The notes under the pieces are model-generated. The model was not told the DNA's origin. It ran no database searches and saw only the letters and a program-made list of their open reading frames with translations. The position numbers and the translations under genes were made by a program. Below, piece after piece: positions 1-8,588 of a stretch of DNA of 64,000 bases. Numbering within the stretch: the stretch's first letter is position 1; each line of letters starts with the position of its first letter. This DNA is from Alphaproteobacteria bacterium (lineage in GTDB: Bacteria; Pseudomonadota; Alphaproteobacteria; Micavibrionales; Micavibrionaceae), in assembly GCA_002690045.1 (NCBI GenBank), contig NZDE01000011.1, positions 214,582 through 278,581 on the forward strand, written 5' to 3'.

Positions 1-137
1 ATGCGGATAAAGGTAAACTATCCATCACCGCACCAATTTGCCGCGCAATGATCGGCAAAAGCGAAGGTGATAGTATTTCGGTTAAAACACCAAAAGGTGA
101 AAAAGACTATGAGATTTTGAAAATTTCATATGTGTAA
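1..137 (+). CDS. greA: Transcription elongation factor GreA, C-terminal end (partial)
   Basis: The reading frame that opens at base 3 ends at a TAA at 135-137 and encodes about 44 residues. It matches the C-terminal FKBP-like domain of GreA: a stretch like ISxTSPLARAxIGKxxGD appears here as [18 protein letters not shown], followed by a V-x-TPxG segment and a final YEIL motif. GreA rescues backtracked RNA polymerase by stimulating transcript cleavage. The N-terminal coiled coil, which carries the acidic tip, lies outside the window. GreB is the alternative, but the short ending favours GreA. A strong hairpin terminator follows. Confidence 0.85.
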   Translation, partial: ADKGKLSITAPICRAMIGKSEGDSISVKTPKGEKDYEILKISYV

Positions 138-154
138 GATAGTTATAAGAACAA

Positions 155-190
155 CAAAAAGCCGCGCAGAACATACTGCGCGGCTTTTTT
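155..190. terminator. Bidirectional hairpin terminator between greA and add
   Basis: A perfect 9-bp stem (161-169 pairing with 176-184) encloses a 6-base loop. It is flanked by an A-run on the left and six Ts on the right, so it can stop both greA (+) and add (-). Confidence 0.85.
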
Positions 191-208
191 AATTCTCAAT
201 TTAACACA

Positions 209-1318
209 TTAGCATTTAAGCACTGGCTGATCCGCGACATTTCCTGAACCACGTTTTGCAACAACATCCTGACGTGTGAAGTTATACGCGTTTTCAATTA
301 ACTGATAAGCACGCTCTACGGCCTTTGCTTTACATGAGTCTTCAGCGAAAGAATCTTCAATCGCCATTAATGTAATATCCACCAACTGCATATCGGTTAA
401 GCCAAATACATCTTGTGCAATTTGGTATTCTTTACCAATTGTCGTGAAGAAGAATGTTGGATCATCCGTATTTAGTGAAATACGTACGCCTGCATTATAA
501 ATGTCTGTCAGGCGATGATCTTCCAATTTCGGTACAGCTTTAGAAAACGCGTTACTTGATAGGCATATTTCACCGTGGAATTTGCTGTCGACAACTTTTT
601 TAAGCAAGGCAGGGTCATCCATAATACAAGTAATATGACCTGCGCGCTTAGCGCCTGCATCCATCGCGTCCTGAATATTCTGTGGCCCAGCATTTTCACC
701 AGCGTGCATAGAGACGAGCAGCGGCTTTTTCGCATTATCTTTTATGAAATCAAACAAAGATTGATGCCCTGGGATATCACCAAGCTGTTCGTAATTCGCG
801 AGGTCTAGACCGACCAAATATGGGTGACCTGAATTTGCAACAATCTGTTTTGCTGCCCACCAGTTTTTATCTACGGCCTCAGGGCTGTCGCCGCGCTCTA
901 ATGTCGCTTTACAGCGGGCATATACACCAAAATCTTTTTCCGCGCGGTCTATACCACGCTCAAACGCCGCCATCATGTCCGCGAAGTCGTATTCATCTGA
1001 CTTATGCCACATGCCTGGGCACACAATCATTTCACAGTATACAAGCCCTTCCGCAGCGGCGTTTTTAAGATAGCTATAGGTAAGCGTTTCGTAATCATCT
1101 GGTGTTTGCAGCGTTAATGGTGCGACCGTATCAATACAATTCAAGAAACCGATAAAGTCATCATAGTTATATTCAACCTCACCTTTATCATTGGTGCGGA
1201 ACAGCTCATCAAGGCGTTCTGGACATGCTTTCTTAACAACATCATAGCCGACCGATGCCTCAATCGCACCGTCAATATGCATATGGAGTTCAGCTTTTGG
1301 GAGCGCTTGTACTGACAT
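209..1318 (-). CDS. add: Adenosine deaminase
   Basis: This 369-residue protein is predicted to deaminate adenosine (or a close purine) to inosine in the cytosol for purine salvage. The zinc-site motifs are visible in order: HMH near residues 12-14 after an LPKAEL start, SMHAGE around 204-208 (His ligand and catalytic Glu), an AGH around 226-228, and LNTDDP around 282-287 carrying the last Asp ligand. The length suits bacterial adenosine deaminases. Adenine deaminases of the same superfamily share these motifs, so substrate is inferred. It is transcribed alone and ends at the shared terminator with greA. Confidence 0.85.
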   Translation of the reverse strand: MSVQALPKAELHMHIDGAIEASVGYDVVKKACPERLDELFRTNDKGEVEYNYDDFIGFLNCIDTVAPLTLQTPDDYETLTYSYLKNAAAEGLVYCEMIVCPGMWHKSDEYDFADMMAAFERGIDRAEKDFGVYARCKATLERGDSPEAVDKNWWAAKQIVANSGHPYLVGLDLANYEQLGDIPGHQSLFDFIKDNAKKPLLVSMHAGENAGPQNIQDAMDAGAKRAGHITCIMDDPALLKKVVDSKFHGEICLSSNAFSKAVPKLEDHRLTDIYNAGVRISLNTDDPTFFFTTIGKEYQIAQDVFGLTDMQLVDITLMAIEDSFAEDSCKAKAVERAYQLIENAYNFTRQDVVAKRGSGNVADQPVLKC

Positions 1319-1369
1319 TTAGTTTTCCTTTTCTAATAAAATATATTCTTTTTATATGTAACTTACCGC

Positions 1370-1945
1370 TTATAAGTCAAACGCTTTACGGTCACGTTCA
1401 CGTTTGGCGATTTTAGATTCTGCCCTACGGCGTTTTATTGCACCGAAACCATAGAGACCTGAATAAATAAATACAGCACTAAGCTGCCCAAATCCTATAG
1501 CTCCTGCTGTAAAATCAGGGTTTTTAAGGTCATTTAAATAGTCTTCGCGCATGTCTTCAGTTTGAAACTTGTCATCTTGGCATTCTTCAACGGATCCTGC
1601 GTATTTATCTACAATTTCTTCATGGCTCATATCGTCCAAAACATCAGCGCTTACATTAGAGCTTTCGAGCAACTCATCTTTTATGCACTCAGCTTGCTCA
1701 CTTACAAAGAATTCAGCAGGAACAACAAGCGTGCCTTTCTTTTGTTGTTCTAGAGCGTCATTATATGGCTCTTCATCATGAAGTGGATTAACGATACCAA
1801 ATTGAATAGCAAGAGATAGAGATCCGACAAATATTGCAGCCCCTATCAATTCTTTTCCAGTATTAGCAAGCCTGTCCCCAAAGGATTTTTTACCATTTAA
1901 CTTACTTAGATCTTTGTTAATTTCATCAATGATGTCATCACTCAT
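1370..1945 (-). CDS. Orphan two-helix membrane protein, tandem family member 1
   Basis: Not recognised. The 191-residue protein starts MSDD, has a hydrophobic segment around residues 33-52 followed by an NPLxDEEP motif, then GTLVVPAEFF around 70-80, a central acidic region with two cysteines, a second hydrophobic segment around 148-166, and a basic tail RRRAESKIAKRERDRKAFD. The next gene upstream (1958-2539) encodes a clear paralogue with the same motifs and tail, and 2607-3071 encodes a looser third copy. A cytoplasmic N-terminus with a hydrophilic loop between two membrane spans is the likely topology. An AAAGG Shine-Dalgarno precedes the ATG. Confidence 0.8.
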   Translation of the reverse strand: MSDDIIDEINKDLSKLNGKKSFGDRLANTGKELIGAAIFVGSLSLAIQFGIVNPLHDEEPYNDALEQQKKGTLVVPAEFFVSEQAECIKDELLESSNVSADVLDDMSHEEIVDKYAGSVEECQDDKFQTEDMREDYLNDLKNPDFTAGAIGFGQLSAVFIYSGLYGFGAIKRRRAESKIAKRERDRKAFDL

Positions 1946-1957
1946 ATTGTTTTACCT

Positions 1958-2539
1958 TTATATATCAAACGCCTTACGGTCGCGTTCACGTTTTGCAATT
2001 TTTGCCTCGGTGCGGCGGCGGCTATGCGCAGCCCAACCATATACCCCTAAATACAGTCCAATGCCAGCCAAACTATTCAACCCCATATTCAAAAAGGTCG
2101 CATTCTTCTCAAAGCTTTGAACATATTCACGCTGCGTTAAATCCTGCTCCTGATATTTTCGGTCGGAGCATTCTTGTAAGACGTCCGCATACACATTCTT
2201 TAGATTAATAATTTCGTCACTATCCATAGCTTCAAAATTTACAGCCATCTCATTATTATTACCTATTTCATGACGGATGCATTTTTCCTGATATACGGCA
2301 AAGAATTCTGGTGGGACGACCAATGTGCCATTATCCATTTCCTTTTGGGCGTCTAGTAAAGGCTGCTCATCATATAATGGGTTAACAATTGCAAAATGTA
2401 TGGCAAGCGCCCCAACGCCCACAGCTGCGGTACCCTTGAGCATCAATTTTGCAAATTTACCAAACTCTTCCCTAGCGTTACGCGCGCTGTTTAGCTTATC
2501 AATATCTTGCTGAATATCTGACATATAATCATCGGACAT
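1958..2539 (-). CDS. Orphan two-helix membrane protein, tandem family member 2
   Basis: Not recognised. It is a paralogue of the neighbour at 1370-1945: both share the MSDD start, NPLxDExP after the first hydrophobic segment, GTLVVPxEFF, and the C-terminal RRRxEAKIAKRERDRKAFD. The start at 2539 is preferred because AAAGGTG lies 6-8 bases upstream; an in-frame ATG eight codons earlier lacks such a site. This gives about 193 residues. Only 12 bases separate it from the next copy, so the two are probably cotranscribed. The basic tail may contact nucleic acid or a membrane surface, but that is a guess. Confidence 0.8.
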   Translation of the reverse strand: MSDDYMSDIQQDIDKLNSARNAREEFGKFAKLMLKGTAAVGVGALAIHFAIVNPLYDEQPLLDAQKEMDNGTLVVPPEFFAVYQEKCIRHEIGNNNEMAVNFEAMDSDEIINLKNVYADVLQECSDRKYQEQDLTQREYVQSFEKNATFLNMGLNSLAGIGLYLGVYGWAAHSRRRTEAKIAKRERDRKAFDI

Positions 2540-2606
2540 TATCGCACCTTTATAAAAACACATTTCTTTGATGCGTTTTTATAGCAGCCCCAATGTCTTA
2601 TGTCAA

Positions 2607-3071
2607 TTATTCTGTAGGTTTTGCTGTTGGAGCATTATGCGCCTTGTGTGCTTTATATGAATCACGCGCGCCTATGCCAAAATAAGCTGTAATCAAACTT
2701 AATAAGATAGGCGTCCCAAACGGGCTCCCCATATCCCCAAAATAGCTTGGCTCAATCATTGTTAGGTAGTCTTCTTGAGCCTGAGGATCTTGTGAAACTA
2801 TTTTCTTATTTTGCGCGAAGGCTAAAACGTTAAGTTCATGGCTTTCAAGGAAATCTTTATTTAAATGAAGCTGACCAGCCTCATGGTCTATAACAGCTTG
2901 CGCATAAATATCAGCATTATCATGAAATAAGTGATACTCACCAACAGATGCTGCGCAAGTCAGCGCCGCAAAAGACACGCCAGCCGCAGCATTGGCAAAA
3001 CACTTTAGAAGCGGTTTTAAAGCCCCCGCCTTTGCATTTGAATCTGTTAGATTTTCTTCTCTTGTCTGCAT
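2607..3071 (-). CDS. Orphan two-helix membrane protein, diverged tandem family member 3
   Basis: Not recognised. The 154-residue protein has the same layout as the two genes downstream of it: an N-terminal hydrophobic segment around residues 28-46, then a segment reading AGQLHLNKDFLE that corresponds in place to GTLVVPxEFF of the paralogues, and a second hydrophobic segment around 116-134. The conserved basic tail is lost. The start has a good GAGGGGG Shine-Dalgarno. I infer that it is the oldest or fastest-changing member of a three-gene array, which an alignment would need to confirm. Confidence 0.75.
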   Translation of the reverse strand: MQTREENLTDSNAKAGALKPLLKCFANAAAGVSFAALTCAASVGEYHLFHDNADIYAQAVIDHEAGQLHLNKDFLESHELNVLAFAQNKKIVSQDPQAQEDYLTMIEPSYFGDMGSPFGTPILLSLITAYFGIGARDSYKAHKAHNAPTAKPTE

Positions 3072-3138
3072 ATATTCCCCCTCAGCTTAATATGCCCTTA
3101 GAATATAGCAGAATAAGCAATATTATGCAAAATAATAG

Positions 3139-4227
3139 TTACAAGCACTGTGCCTTGTGGCGTAACCAATGGTCAGCCAATACACAAGCAAGCATGGCTT
3201 CACATACAGGTGCACCGCGCAGCCCAACACAAGGGTCATGGCGCCCTTTTGTGATGATTTCTGTTTCTTCACCATCTTTGGTAATCGTCTTGCGCGGCGT
3301 TAGGATTGAGCTTGTCGGTTTAAACGCAACACGGACAATAATTTCCTGACCGCTGCTAATACCGCCTAATATGCCCCCTGCATGGTTAGATGAAAAAGCT
3401 GCCTCGCCAGTATCTTTATCAATAAAAATTTCATCCGCGTTTTCTTCGCCGCCTAATTCCGCAGCTTGAAAGCCCTCTCCTACTTCAACGGCTTTGACCG
3501 CGTTAATAGACATCATTGCTTTGGCAATATCGGCGCTTAGCTTATCATAAACTGGCGCGCCTAGCCCCGCGGGGATACCACGCGCACGAATTTCAATGAC
3601 TGCCCCTGCGGAGCTTCCATCCTTACGCTTGGCGTCTAAATAAGAGGAAAACGCATTAACAATAGACGCATCAGGTGTAAAGAACGGATTATTATCAATC
3701 TCTGCATCAGACCAATTGGTGGTGTCGGCCTTAATGTCACCAACCTGCACAACGCCTGCGCGGATGGATATATCAGGTGAGATTTGTGTTTGTAACACTT
3801 TGCGGGCAATTGCCCCTGCTGCTACGCGCATTGCTGTTTCACGCGCCGATGAACGGCCACCACCGCGATAATCACGGATACCGTATTTTGCATCGTACGT
3901 AAAATCCGCATGCCCCGGGCGAAACTTATCTTTTATTTCTGAATAGTCTTTAGAACGTTGATCTTTATTCTCAATTATTAAGCTGATTGGCGTACCAGTT
4001 GTTTGCCCCTCAAACACCCCAGACATAATTTTCACTTGATCAGGCTCACGGCGCTGCGTAGTAAACTTTGACTGCCCAGGTGCACGGCGGTCAAGGTATG
4101 GCTGAATATCGGCCTCACTCAACGTTATGCGCGGCGGCACACCATCAACCACACAGCCTATTGCAGGCCCATGGCTTTCACCCCAACTTATATACTGAAA
4201 TAATGTACCAAAAAAATTACCGCTCAT
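3139..4227 (-). CDS. aroC: Chorismate synthase
   Basis: The protein converts 5-enolpyruvylshikimate 3-phosphate to chorismate, the last shikimate step, using reduced FMN. It begins [10 protein letters not shown] and shows the GESHGPAIG signature near residue 20 and the [18 protein letters not shown] signature around residues 120-140. The length of 362 residues is typical. The start at 4227 is chosen because AGAAGG lies 7 bases upstream; the longer reading frame overlaps the previous gene. It follows the thioesterase gene with a 1-base gap and lies in a fabI-thioesterase-aroC operon. Confidence 0.95.
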   Translation of the reverse strand: MSGNFFGTLFQYISWGESHGPAIGCVVDGVPPRITLSEADIQPYLDRRAPGQSKFTTQRREPDQVKIMSGVFEGQTTGTPISLIIENKDQRSKDYSEIKDKFRPGHADFTYDAKYGIRDYRGGGRSSARETAMRVAAGAIARKVLQTQISPDISIRAGVVQVGDIKADTTNWSDAEIDNNPFFTPDASIVNAFSSYLDAKRKDGSSAGAVIEIRARGIPAGLGAPVYDKLSADIAKAMMSINAVKAVEVGEGFQAAELGGEENADEIFIDKDTGEAAFSSNHAGGILGGISSGQEIIVRVAFKPTSSILTPRKTITKDGEETEIITKGRHDPCVGLRGAPVCEAMLACVLADHWLRHKAQCL

Positions 4228-4228
4228 T

Positions 4229-4657
4229 TTAGGCCTTCTTATCAAGAATCATTACAGACAACCGACTGACACAAACAAGTTTACCTGTTGCTTCTTCATG
4301 AATTTCGGTTTGCCAAACGTGGAGTTTGCGTCCTGTTTGAAATGGCTTACATGTGCCAATAACGCGCCCTTCTCGGACAGACCGTATATGATTGGCGTTA
4401 ATTTCTATGCCGACAATCATTTGTTCATCAGGGTTAACACACATCCATGCAGCAACTGAGCCTAGCGTTTCTGAGAGCACACAAGATGCGCCGCCATGAA
4501 GTATTCCGAACGGTTGGACGGTGCGATGATCCACTGGCATCGATGCCTTTAAATAATCATCCCCGACCTCTTCAAAACGAATGCCAACATGGGTACCCAT
4601 ATTGGCATTACGAAATCCTTCAAGGTCTTCAACACTGTATGGTTTAAACCATAGCAT
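4229..4657 (-). CDS. YdiI/PaaI-like hotdog acyl-CoA thioesterase
   Basis: This 142-residue single-hotdog protein closely resembles E. coli YdiI (MenI) along its length: MPVDxRTxQPFGxLHGGAS around residues 40-58 carries the conserved LHGG turn, followed by a likely catalytic Glu in SETLGS and by EINANHxRSxREGRVxGxCKP. Such enzymes hydrolyse acyl-CoA or acyl-ACP thioesters as homotetramers in the cytosol. No menaquinone genes are seen nearby, so a general housekeeping thioesterase role beside fabI is more likely than DHNA-CoA hydrolysis. It sits between fabI and aroC on the same strand. Confidence 0.85.
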   Translation of the reverse strand: MLWFKPYSVEDLEGFRNANMGTHVGIRFEEVGDDYLKASMPVDHRTVQPFGILHGGASCVLSETLGSVAAWMCVNPDEQMIVGIEINANHIRSVREGRVIGTCKPFQTGRKLHVWQTEIHEEATGKLVCVSRLSVMILDKKA

Positions 4658-4674
4658 GGTTAAGCCCCTTCCTA

Positions 4675-5517
4675 TTATTCTGCAGCTTCAGCCTTTGGTT
4701 TAATACCGCCTAACAATTCAGCTGTTTCAGCCGCTGAGTCAATGGATACCATACCAACGGTGTGATAGCCTGAATCAACATGCAGAACCTCACCTGTTAC
4801 ACCTGAACCAAGGTCAGATAGTAAGTACAGACCACTATTGCCAACTTCGTCAATTGTTACATTGCGCTTTAATGGAGAGTTAAGTTCATTCCATTTAAGG
4901 ATATAACGGAAATCACCGATACCGCTTGCCGCCAATGTTTTAATTGGACCTGCAGAAATTGCGTTAACGCGCACGCCATCTTTACCAAGGTCAGTTGCCA
5001 AGTAACGTACAGACGCTTCTAATGCTGCTTTTGCAACGCCCATCACGTTGTAATGTGGCATTACACGCTCTGCACCATAATAACTAAGTGTAACTAATGA
5101 ACCGCCTTCGTTAAGAAGTGGCGCGGCCTTTTGCGCAACTTTTGTAAATGAATATACTGAAATATCCATCGTGCGGAGAAAGTTCTCACGGGTTGTGTTC
5201 AAATATAGACCATCAAGCTCGTTCTTGTCAGAAAATGCGATTGCATGCACAACAAAGTCAAACTTGCCCCATTTCTCAGCAAGGACTTCAAATGTTTTAT
5301 CAACACTTGCATCGTCAGTCACATCACATGATACAAGAATTTCTGCACCAATTTTCTCTGCCAATGGTTTAACACGGCGCTCTAGCGCTTCACCCTGATA
5401 TGTGAAGGCAAGTTCCGCACCATTGTCATGCAGCGCTTTCGCTATGCCCCATGCAATCGAGCGCTCATTCGCCACGCCCATAATTAAACCACGCTTACCA
5501 GCCATTAATCCTGACAT
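4675..5517 (-). CDS. fabI: Enoyl-[acyl-carrier-protein] reductase (NADH), FabI type
   Basis: FabI reduces trans-2-enoyl-ACP in the last step of each fatty acid elongation cycle. The 280-residue SDR fold shows the modified nucleotide loop GVANERSIAWGIA near residues 14-26 and the catalytic set Tyr146, Tyr156 and Lys163 in LSYYGAERVMPHYNVMGVAK, matching the E. coli numbering exactly. A short Ala/Glu-rich tail ends the protein. It heads an operon with a thioesterase and aroC. A promoter-like TTGACC-16-TAGGAT lies upstream and AAAGGG precedes the ATG. Confidence 0.95.
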   Translation of the reverse strand: MSGLMAGKRGLIMGVANERSIAWGIAKALHDNGAELAFTYQGEALERRVKPLAEKIGAEILVSCDVTDDASVDKTFEVLAEKWGKFDFVVHAIAFSDKNELDGLYLNTTRENFLRTMDISVYSFTKVAQKAAPLLNEGGSLVTLSYYGAERVMPHYNVMGVAKAALEASVRYLATDLGKDGVRVNAISAGPIKTLAASGIGDFRYILKWNELNSPLKRNVTIDEVGNSGLYLLSDLGSGVTGEVLHVDSGYHTVGMVSIDSAAETAELLGGIKPKAEAAE

Positions 5518-5576
5518 CTTTTAAAACCCTTTATTTCTCATGTCTTTTATATACTTAAAGTCGTATCAACTTTTGC

Positions 5577-5604
5577 ATCCTACACAATTAGATGCGAAGG
5601 TCAA
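5577..5604 (-). promoter_or_regulatory. Sigma70-like promoter for fabI
   Basis: On the minus strand TTGACC (5599-5604) and TAGGAT (5577-5582) are separated by 16 bases and lie about 60 bases upstream of the fabI ATG. This is a pattern match only. Confidence 0.45.
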
Positions 5605-5653
5605 ATAAACAAATGCGATTTATTATCAGTAAACTACAAATTATGCAATTTTT

Positions 5654-7294
5654 ATGATAACATTCATGCACGAATGTCTTTTTACGGGTTCTCCTATGGC
5701 TATTTTATATAAAAATGCAAAAACGCTTTGCCAGCAATTGGCATCAACAATCACGGATACGCATACTGGCTTATCGTTTTTTATTATCCCCCATCATGAT
5801 GGACAGCGACACGATGCACTAACTATTGAGGCGTCAAACTTCTCAGGCCACAAAGCAGAACAATTTATGCGCCGTATAATCAGCAATACACGCTTGAAAG
5901 AAGATAATACGAGTTTTCTCGGCAGTGCCGTTGCCTTTGAACAAGGCTTCCTAGGCCTTTATTATAAGTCCCTGCGTATATCGCTCCTTACCGTTAATAT
6001 CGACCAGTATGAAGACCTTAATGAACTAAAATGTGATTTATATCATCACCTTTGGCTAGCCTTAGCTAAAGATGATGAAATTAAAAAAGCCGAGCATGGC
6101 GGGCAACACGAACATCATAAATATCCGCTAAAAATGGATAAGATGGAGCTAACACTGCGAAATTTAAAGGCAGATATATTCTCTGTTCTTATGCAGACAT
6201 TTGAAAATATTCCAAACGCGCCACTTGAAATGGGTAAATTACGTGCGTTACAGACAATTAAAGCCGAGGCGACACATCGCCCTGCCTTTTATGCTTATCC
6301 GCTAGCCATGGAAGCATGCCAATTCTTGCTAAATGATTTGAACAGATTTCCTATGTCACAATCTGGACAAATCACACTCGCGCTCAAATTAACCGAAGAT
6401 GTTGCCGCAACTGTAAGCGCCGAAAGCATTGAAAGTTGGTGGGAATTTGCCGAACCTGCCGCAACCATGGCTTGGCTCGATTATTCCGAAGCTGAAATTC
6501 TTAGCGCCTGTGTAAACAGCGGCCTTGACCCACTTATTCGTGCAAATGGTATTTTACTTCAAGAAATTCTTGATGTTCCATCCCTATCTCCAAAGGATTT
6601 GCAGTATGTATATAACAGTTTTGGTGATAAAGACGTGATACGCGACCTGCATGTAGAGAAAAGTGATGAGTCGTTTGAAGAAGCTCTTAAACAAGGCATT
6701 AAAACATCATCAAACCGCCCATTCCTTGATGAAGCCCTTATTCAAAATGAGCGCCTTAGTCAGGGTAAAGCACTCGGCTGGACAGCAACCGCCTTACAAG
6801 CCTCCGCGAAAGCATTTGATAAAGCGCTTAAATCAGGCCGCACGCCAGAGCAAGCGGCGCGCCTTGAATATGAGGGCGTCAAGTCACATGAGGATTGGGA
6901 TACGTTAGAACAACTTAGCCTTGATATCCTTGCTGCACGTCAAGACGGCGCGACAACAACACTGCAATCCGTAATGGAGCACTACGAAGATAACGAAGAT
7001 TACCGCAATATTCTTCAATCGTTTGAACAAACGCTCAAAGACCCTGCATATGCGAAGACATTATCTATTGACCCTGCACCGCAAGCGCCTGCTGCGGCTC
7101 CGCAGGGCCCTGCCCCACAAGCACCACAACAAGAGCTAGGCCCCAAAGTTGCAGCAGCACCTGCCGCACCTGGCATGGGTGGGATGGGAGGCATGGGCGG
7201 TAGCGCACCGCTCCGTGCAACCAAGCCATTAGGTCAGAATGATCAAGCAGAGTCCCTCCCTGAACAAAAAACACAAGAAGAAGCAGATAGTTAA
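5654..7294 (+). CDS. Large orphan protein with Pro/Ala/Gln- and Gly/Met-rich C-terminus
   Basis: Not recognised. It has up to 546 residues; in-frame ATGs at 5654, 5666 and 5696 are all possible and none has a clear ribosome site. The body (about 1-450) looks mainly helical and soluble. The region around residues 360-455 is rich in acidic and amphipathic helices. From about 475 it becomes low complexity: PAPQAPAAAPQGPAPQAP, then GMGGMGGMGG, then an acidic tail. No signal peptide or membrane segment is evident. It stands alone between fabI (divergent) and a lipoprotein gene (convergent), with a bidirectional terminator after it. Confidence 0.75.
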   Translation: MITFMHECLFTGSPMAILYKNAKTLCQQLASTITDTHTGLSFFIIPHHDGQRHDALTIEASNFSGHKAEQFMRRIISNTRLKEDNTSFLGSAVAFEQGFLGLYYKSLRISLLTVNIDQYEDLNELKCDLYHHLWLALAKDDEIKKAEHGGQHEHHKYPLKMDKMELTLRNLKADIFSVLMQTFENIPNAPLEMGKLRALQTIKAEATHRPAFYAYPLAMEACQFLLNDLNRFPMSQSGQITLALKLTEDVAATVSAESIESWWEFAEPAATMAWLDYSEAEILSACVNSGLDPLIRANGILLQEILDVPSLSPKDLQYVYNSFGDKDVIRDLHVEKSDESFEEALKQGIKTSSNRPFLDEALIQNERLSQGKALGWTATALQASAKAFDKALKSGRTPEQAARLEYEGVKSHEDWDTLEQLSLDILAARQDGATTTLQSVMEHYEDNEDYRNILQSFEQTLKDPAYAKTLSIDPAPQAPAAAPQGPAPQAPQQELGPKVAAAPAAPGMGGMGGMGGSAPLRATKPLGQNDQAESLPEQKTQEEADS

Positions 7295-7325
7295 TAAAAA
7301 AGCGCCTAAACAAGGCGCTTTTTCT
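7295..7325. terminator. Bidirectional terminator between convergent genes
   Basis: A 7-bp stem (7301-7307 with 7313-7319) has a 5-base loop, an A-run on the left and a T-run on the right, so it serves both the orphan (+) and the lipoprotein gene (-). Confidence 0.8.
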
Positions 7326-7347
7326 CATTCATATATACTTTACGTGA

Positions 7348-7818
7348 CTAGATAATCTGCCATGTGCCATCCTTGTTCTGACATGCTGTGCCATAGGCTG
7401 TTTCGGCTTGACCATCAATATAGATTGTTTGCTTATACTCACGGCAGTAACGACCACTTTCAGATGCATAACCATCTTTAACTGGTGTAATATCGCCCGC
7501 ATTACCGGTTTCAGGGTTATTCCATGAAATGGTTTCCCCCATAGGTGCTTGATGCGCTTTTTCAGCTGCACGCTCAGCATAGACTAAGTCAGCCTTATCT
7601 AGCGACTTACCAACTTCACTACCTAAAAATGCGCCAAGCAATGTACCCGCGCCAACAGCCCATAAACGACCAGAGCCGCTGCCGACCTGTGAACCGGCAA
7701 GGCCACCGAGTACCGCGCCACTAACTGTACCAAATTGTTCTTTGTTAAAATTCGAATTTTCACATGCGCCAAGCGCCAAAATTCCTAAAATAGAGAATAC
7801 AGAAACAATTTTTTTCAT
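7348..7818 (-). CDS. 17 kDa surface antigen-like glycine-zipper lipoprotein
   Basis: This 156-residue protein is an outer-membrane lipoprotein candidate of the rickettsial 17 kDa antigen type. It has a signal peptide ending in a lipobox L16-G17-A18-C19, then a glycine-zipper segment around residues 28-72 (GAVLGGLAGSQVGSGSGR and GAGTLLGAFLGSEVG), and a C-terminal domain with YCREYKQT and a YGTACQNxDGTW ending typical of the family. Cys129 and Cys149 may pair. The family is thought to have a structural envelope role. It stands alone, convergent with the upstream orphan. Confidence 0.85.
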   Translation of the reverse strand: MKKIVSVFSILGILALGACENSNFNKEQFGTVSGAVLGGLAGSQVGSGSGRLWAVGAGTLLGAFLGSEVGKSLDKADLVYAERAAEKAHQAPMGETISWNNPETGNAGDITPVKDGYASESGRYCREYKQTIYIDGQAETAYGTACQNKDGTWQII

Positions 7819-7911
7819 CCTAAAATCTCCTCAACTGAAAAAAAATCTCTATGTAAAGATGGTGCATTACGCTAAAAAAGCAATACATAAATTAAATAGA
7901 GTGATTTTTCC

Positions 7912-8535
7912 ATGGGAACAGATTTAGACAACGATAAGAATTTACTGATGATTACAGACCCGATCATGCATGTGCAAGCATGGCTTGATGAGGCAGTCGA
8001 AACAGAAGTAAATGACGCGAACGCTATGTCCCTCGCCACCGTTGATGAAGATGACATGCCCAATGTTCGCATCGTGCTGCTTAAAGAGATAGCCCCTGAA
8101 GGCTTTTATTTTTATACCAACCGTAACAGTGCCAAAGGACAAGAATTACATGCACATGCAAAGGCCGCGATTTGTCTACATTGGAAATCCTTACGCCGAC
8201 AGATTCGTGTGCGCGGGCTAATATCGCTGGCTCCAGAAGATAAATCCGACAGCTATTTTGCAAGCCGTCATCCAACAAGTCAGTTAGGGTCATACACTTC
8301 TCAGCAATCTGCACCCTTAGGTAGTTACGAACAATTTGAACAGGAATGTGCTGAAACAAAAGCGCGCCTTGGTGATCCGCAACAATATCCACGCCCTAAA
8401 CATTGGGGCGGGTATATTTTATCCCCATTATCAATAGAGTTTTGGGAAGAGAAGCAATTCCGCTTGCATACACGCCGCGTGTTTACTAGAACTAATCTAG
8501 ATTCCACATGGGAAAGCACATTGCTTTATCCGTGA
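7912..8535 (+). CDS. pdxH: Pyridoxamine 5'-phosphate oxidase
   Basis: PdxH oxidises pyridoxamine or pyridoxine 5'-phosphate to pyridoxal 5'-phosphate using FMN. The 207-residue protein shows the FMN-binding FYTNRNSAKGQEL region near 75, RQIRVRG near 103, and the C-terminal signature WGGYxLSPxxIEFWxxxxFRLHTRR around 158-184, with a terminal LLYP. PLP from this enzyme is the cofactor of the nearby HemA, an indirect link. pdxH near fabI and aroC recurs in alphaproteobacteria. The ATG at 7912 gives the expected length. Confidence 0.95.
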   Translation: MGTDLDNDKNLLMITDPIMHVQAWLDEAVETEVNDANAMSLATVDEDDMPNVRIVLLKEIAPEGFYFYTNRNSAKGQELHAHAKAAICLHWKSLRRQIRVRGLISLAPEDKSDSYFASRHPTSQLGSYTSQQSAPLGSYEQFEQECAETKARLGDPQQYPRPKHWGGYILSPLSIEFWEEKQFRLHTRRVFTRTNLDSTWESTLLYP

Positions 8536-8588
8536 TCCAATCAAAGAATTTTTGCGTATAACCCAAAAAGTTTTAACAGAGGAAAAAT

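Noticed and set aside
7015-7328. Minus-strand frames rich in Gly/Ala/Pro opposite the tail of the large orphan
   Set aside because: They mirror the low-complexity plus-strand coding region and overlap the terminator.
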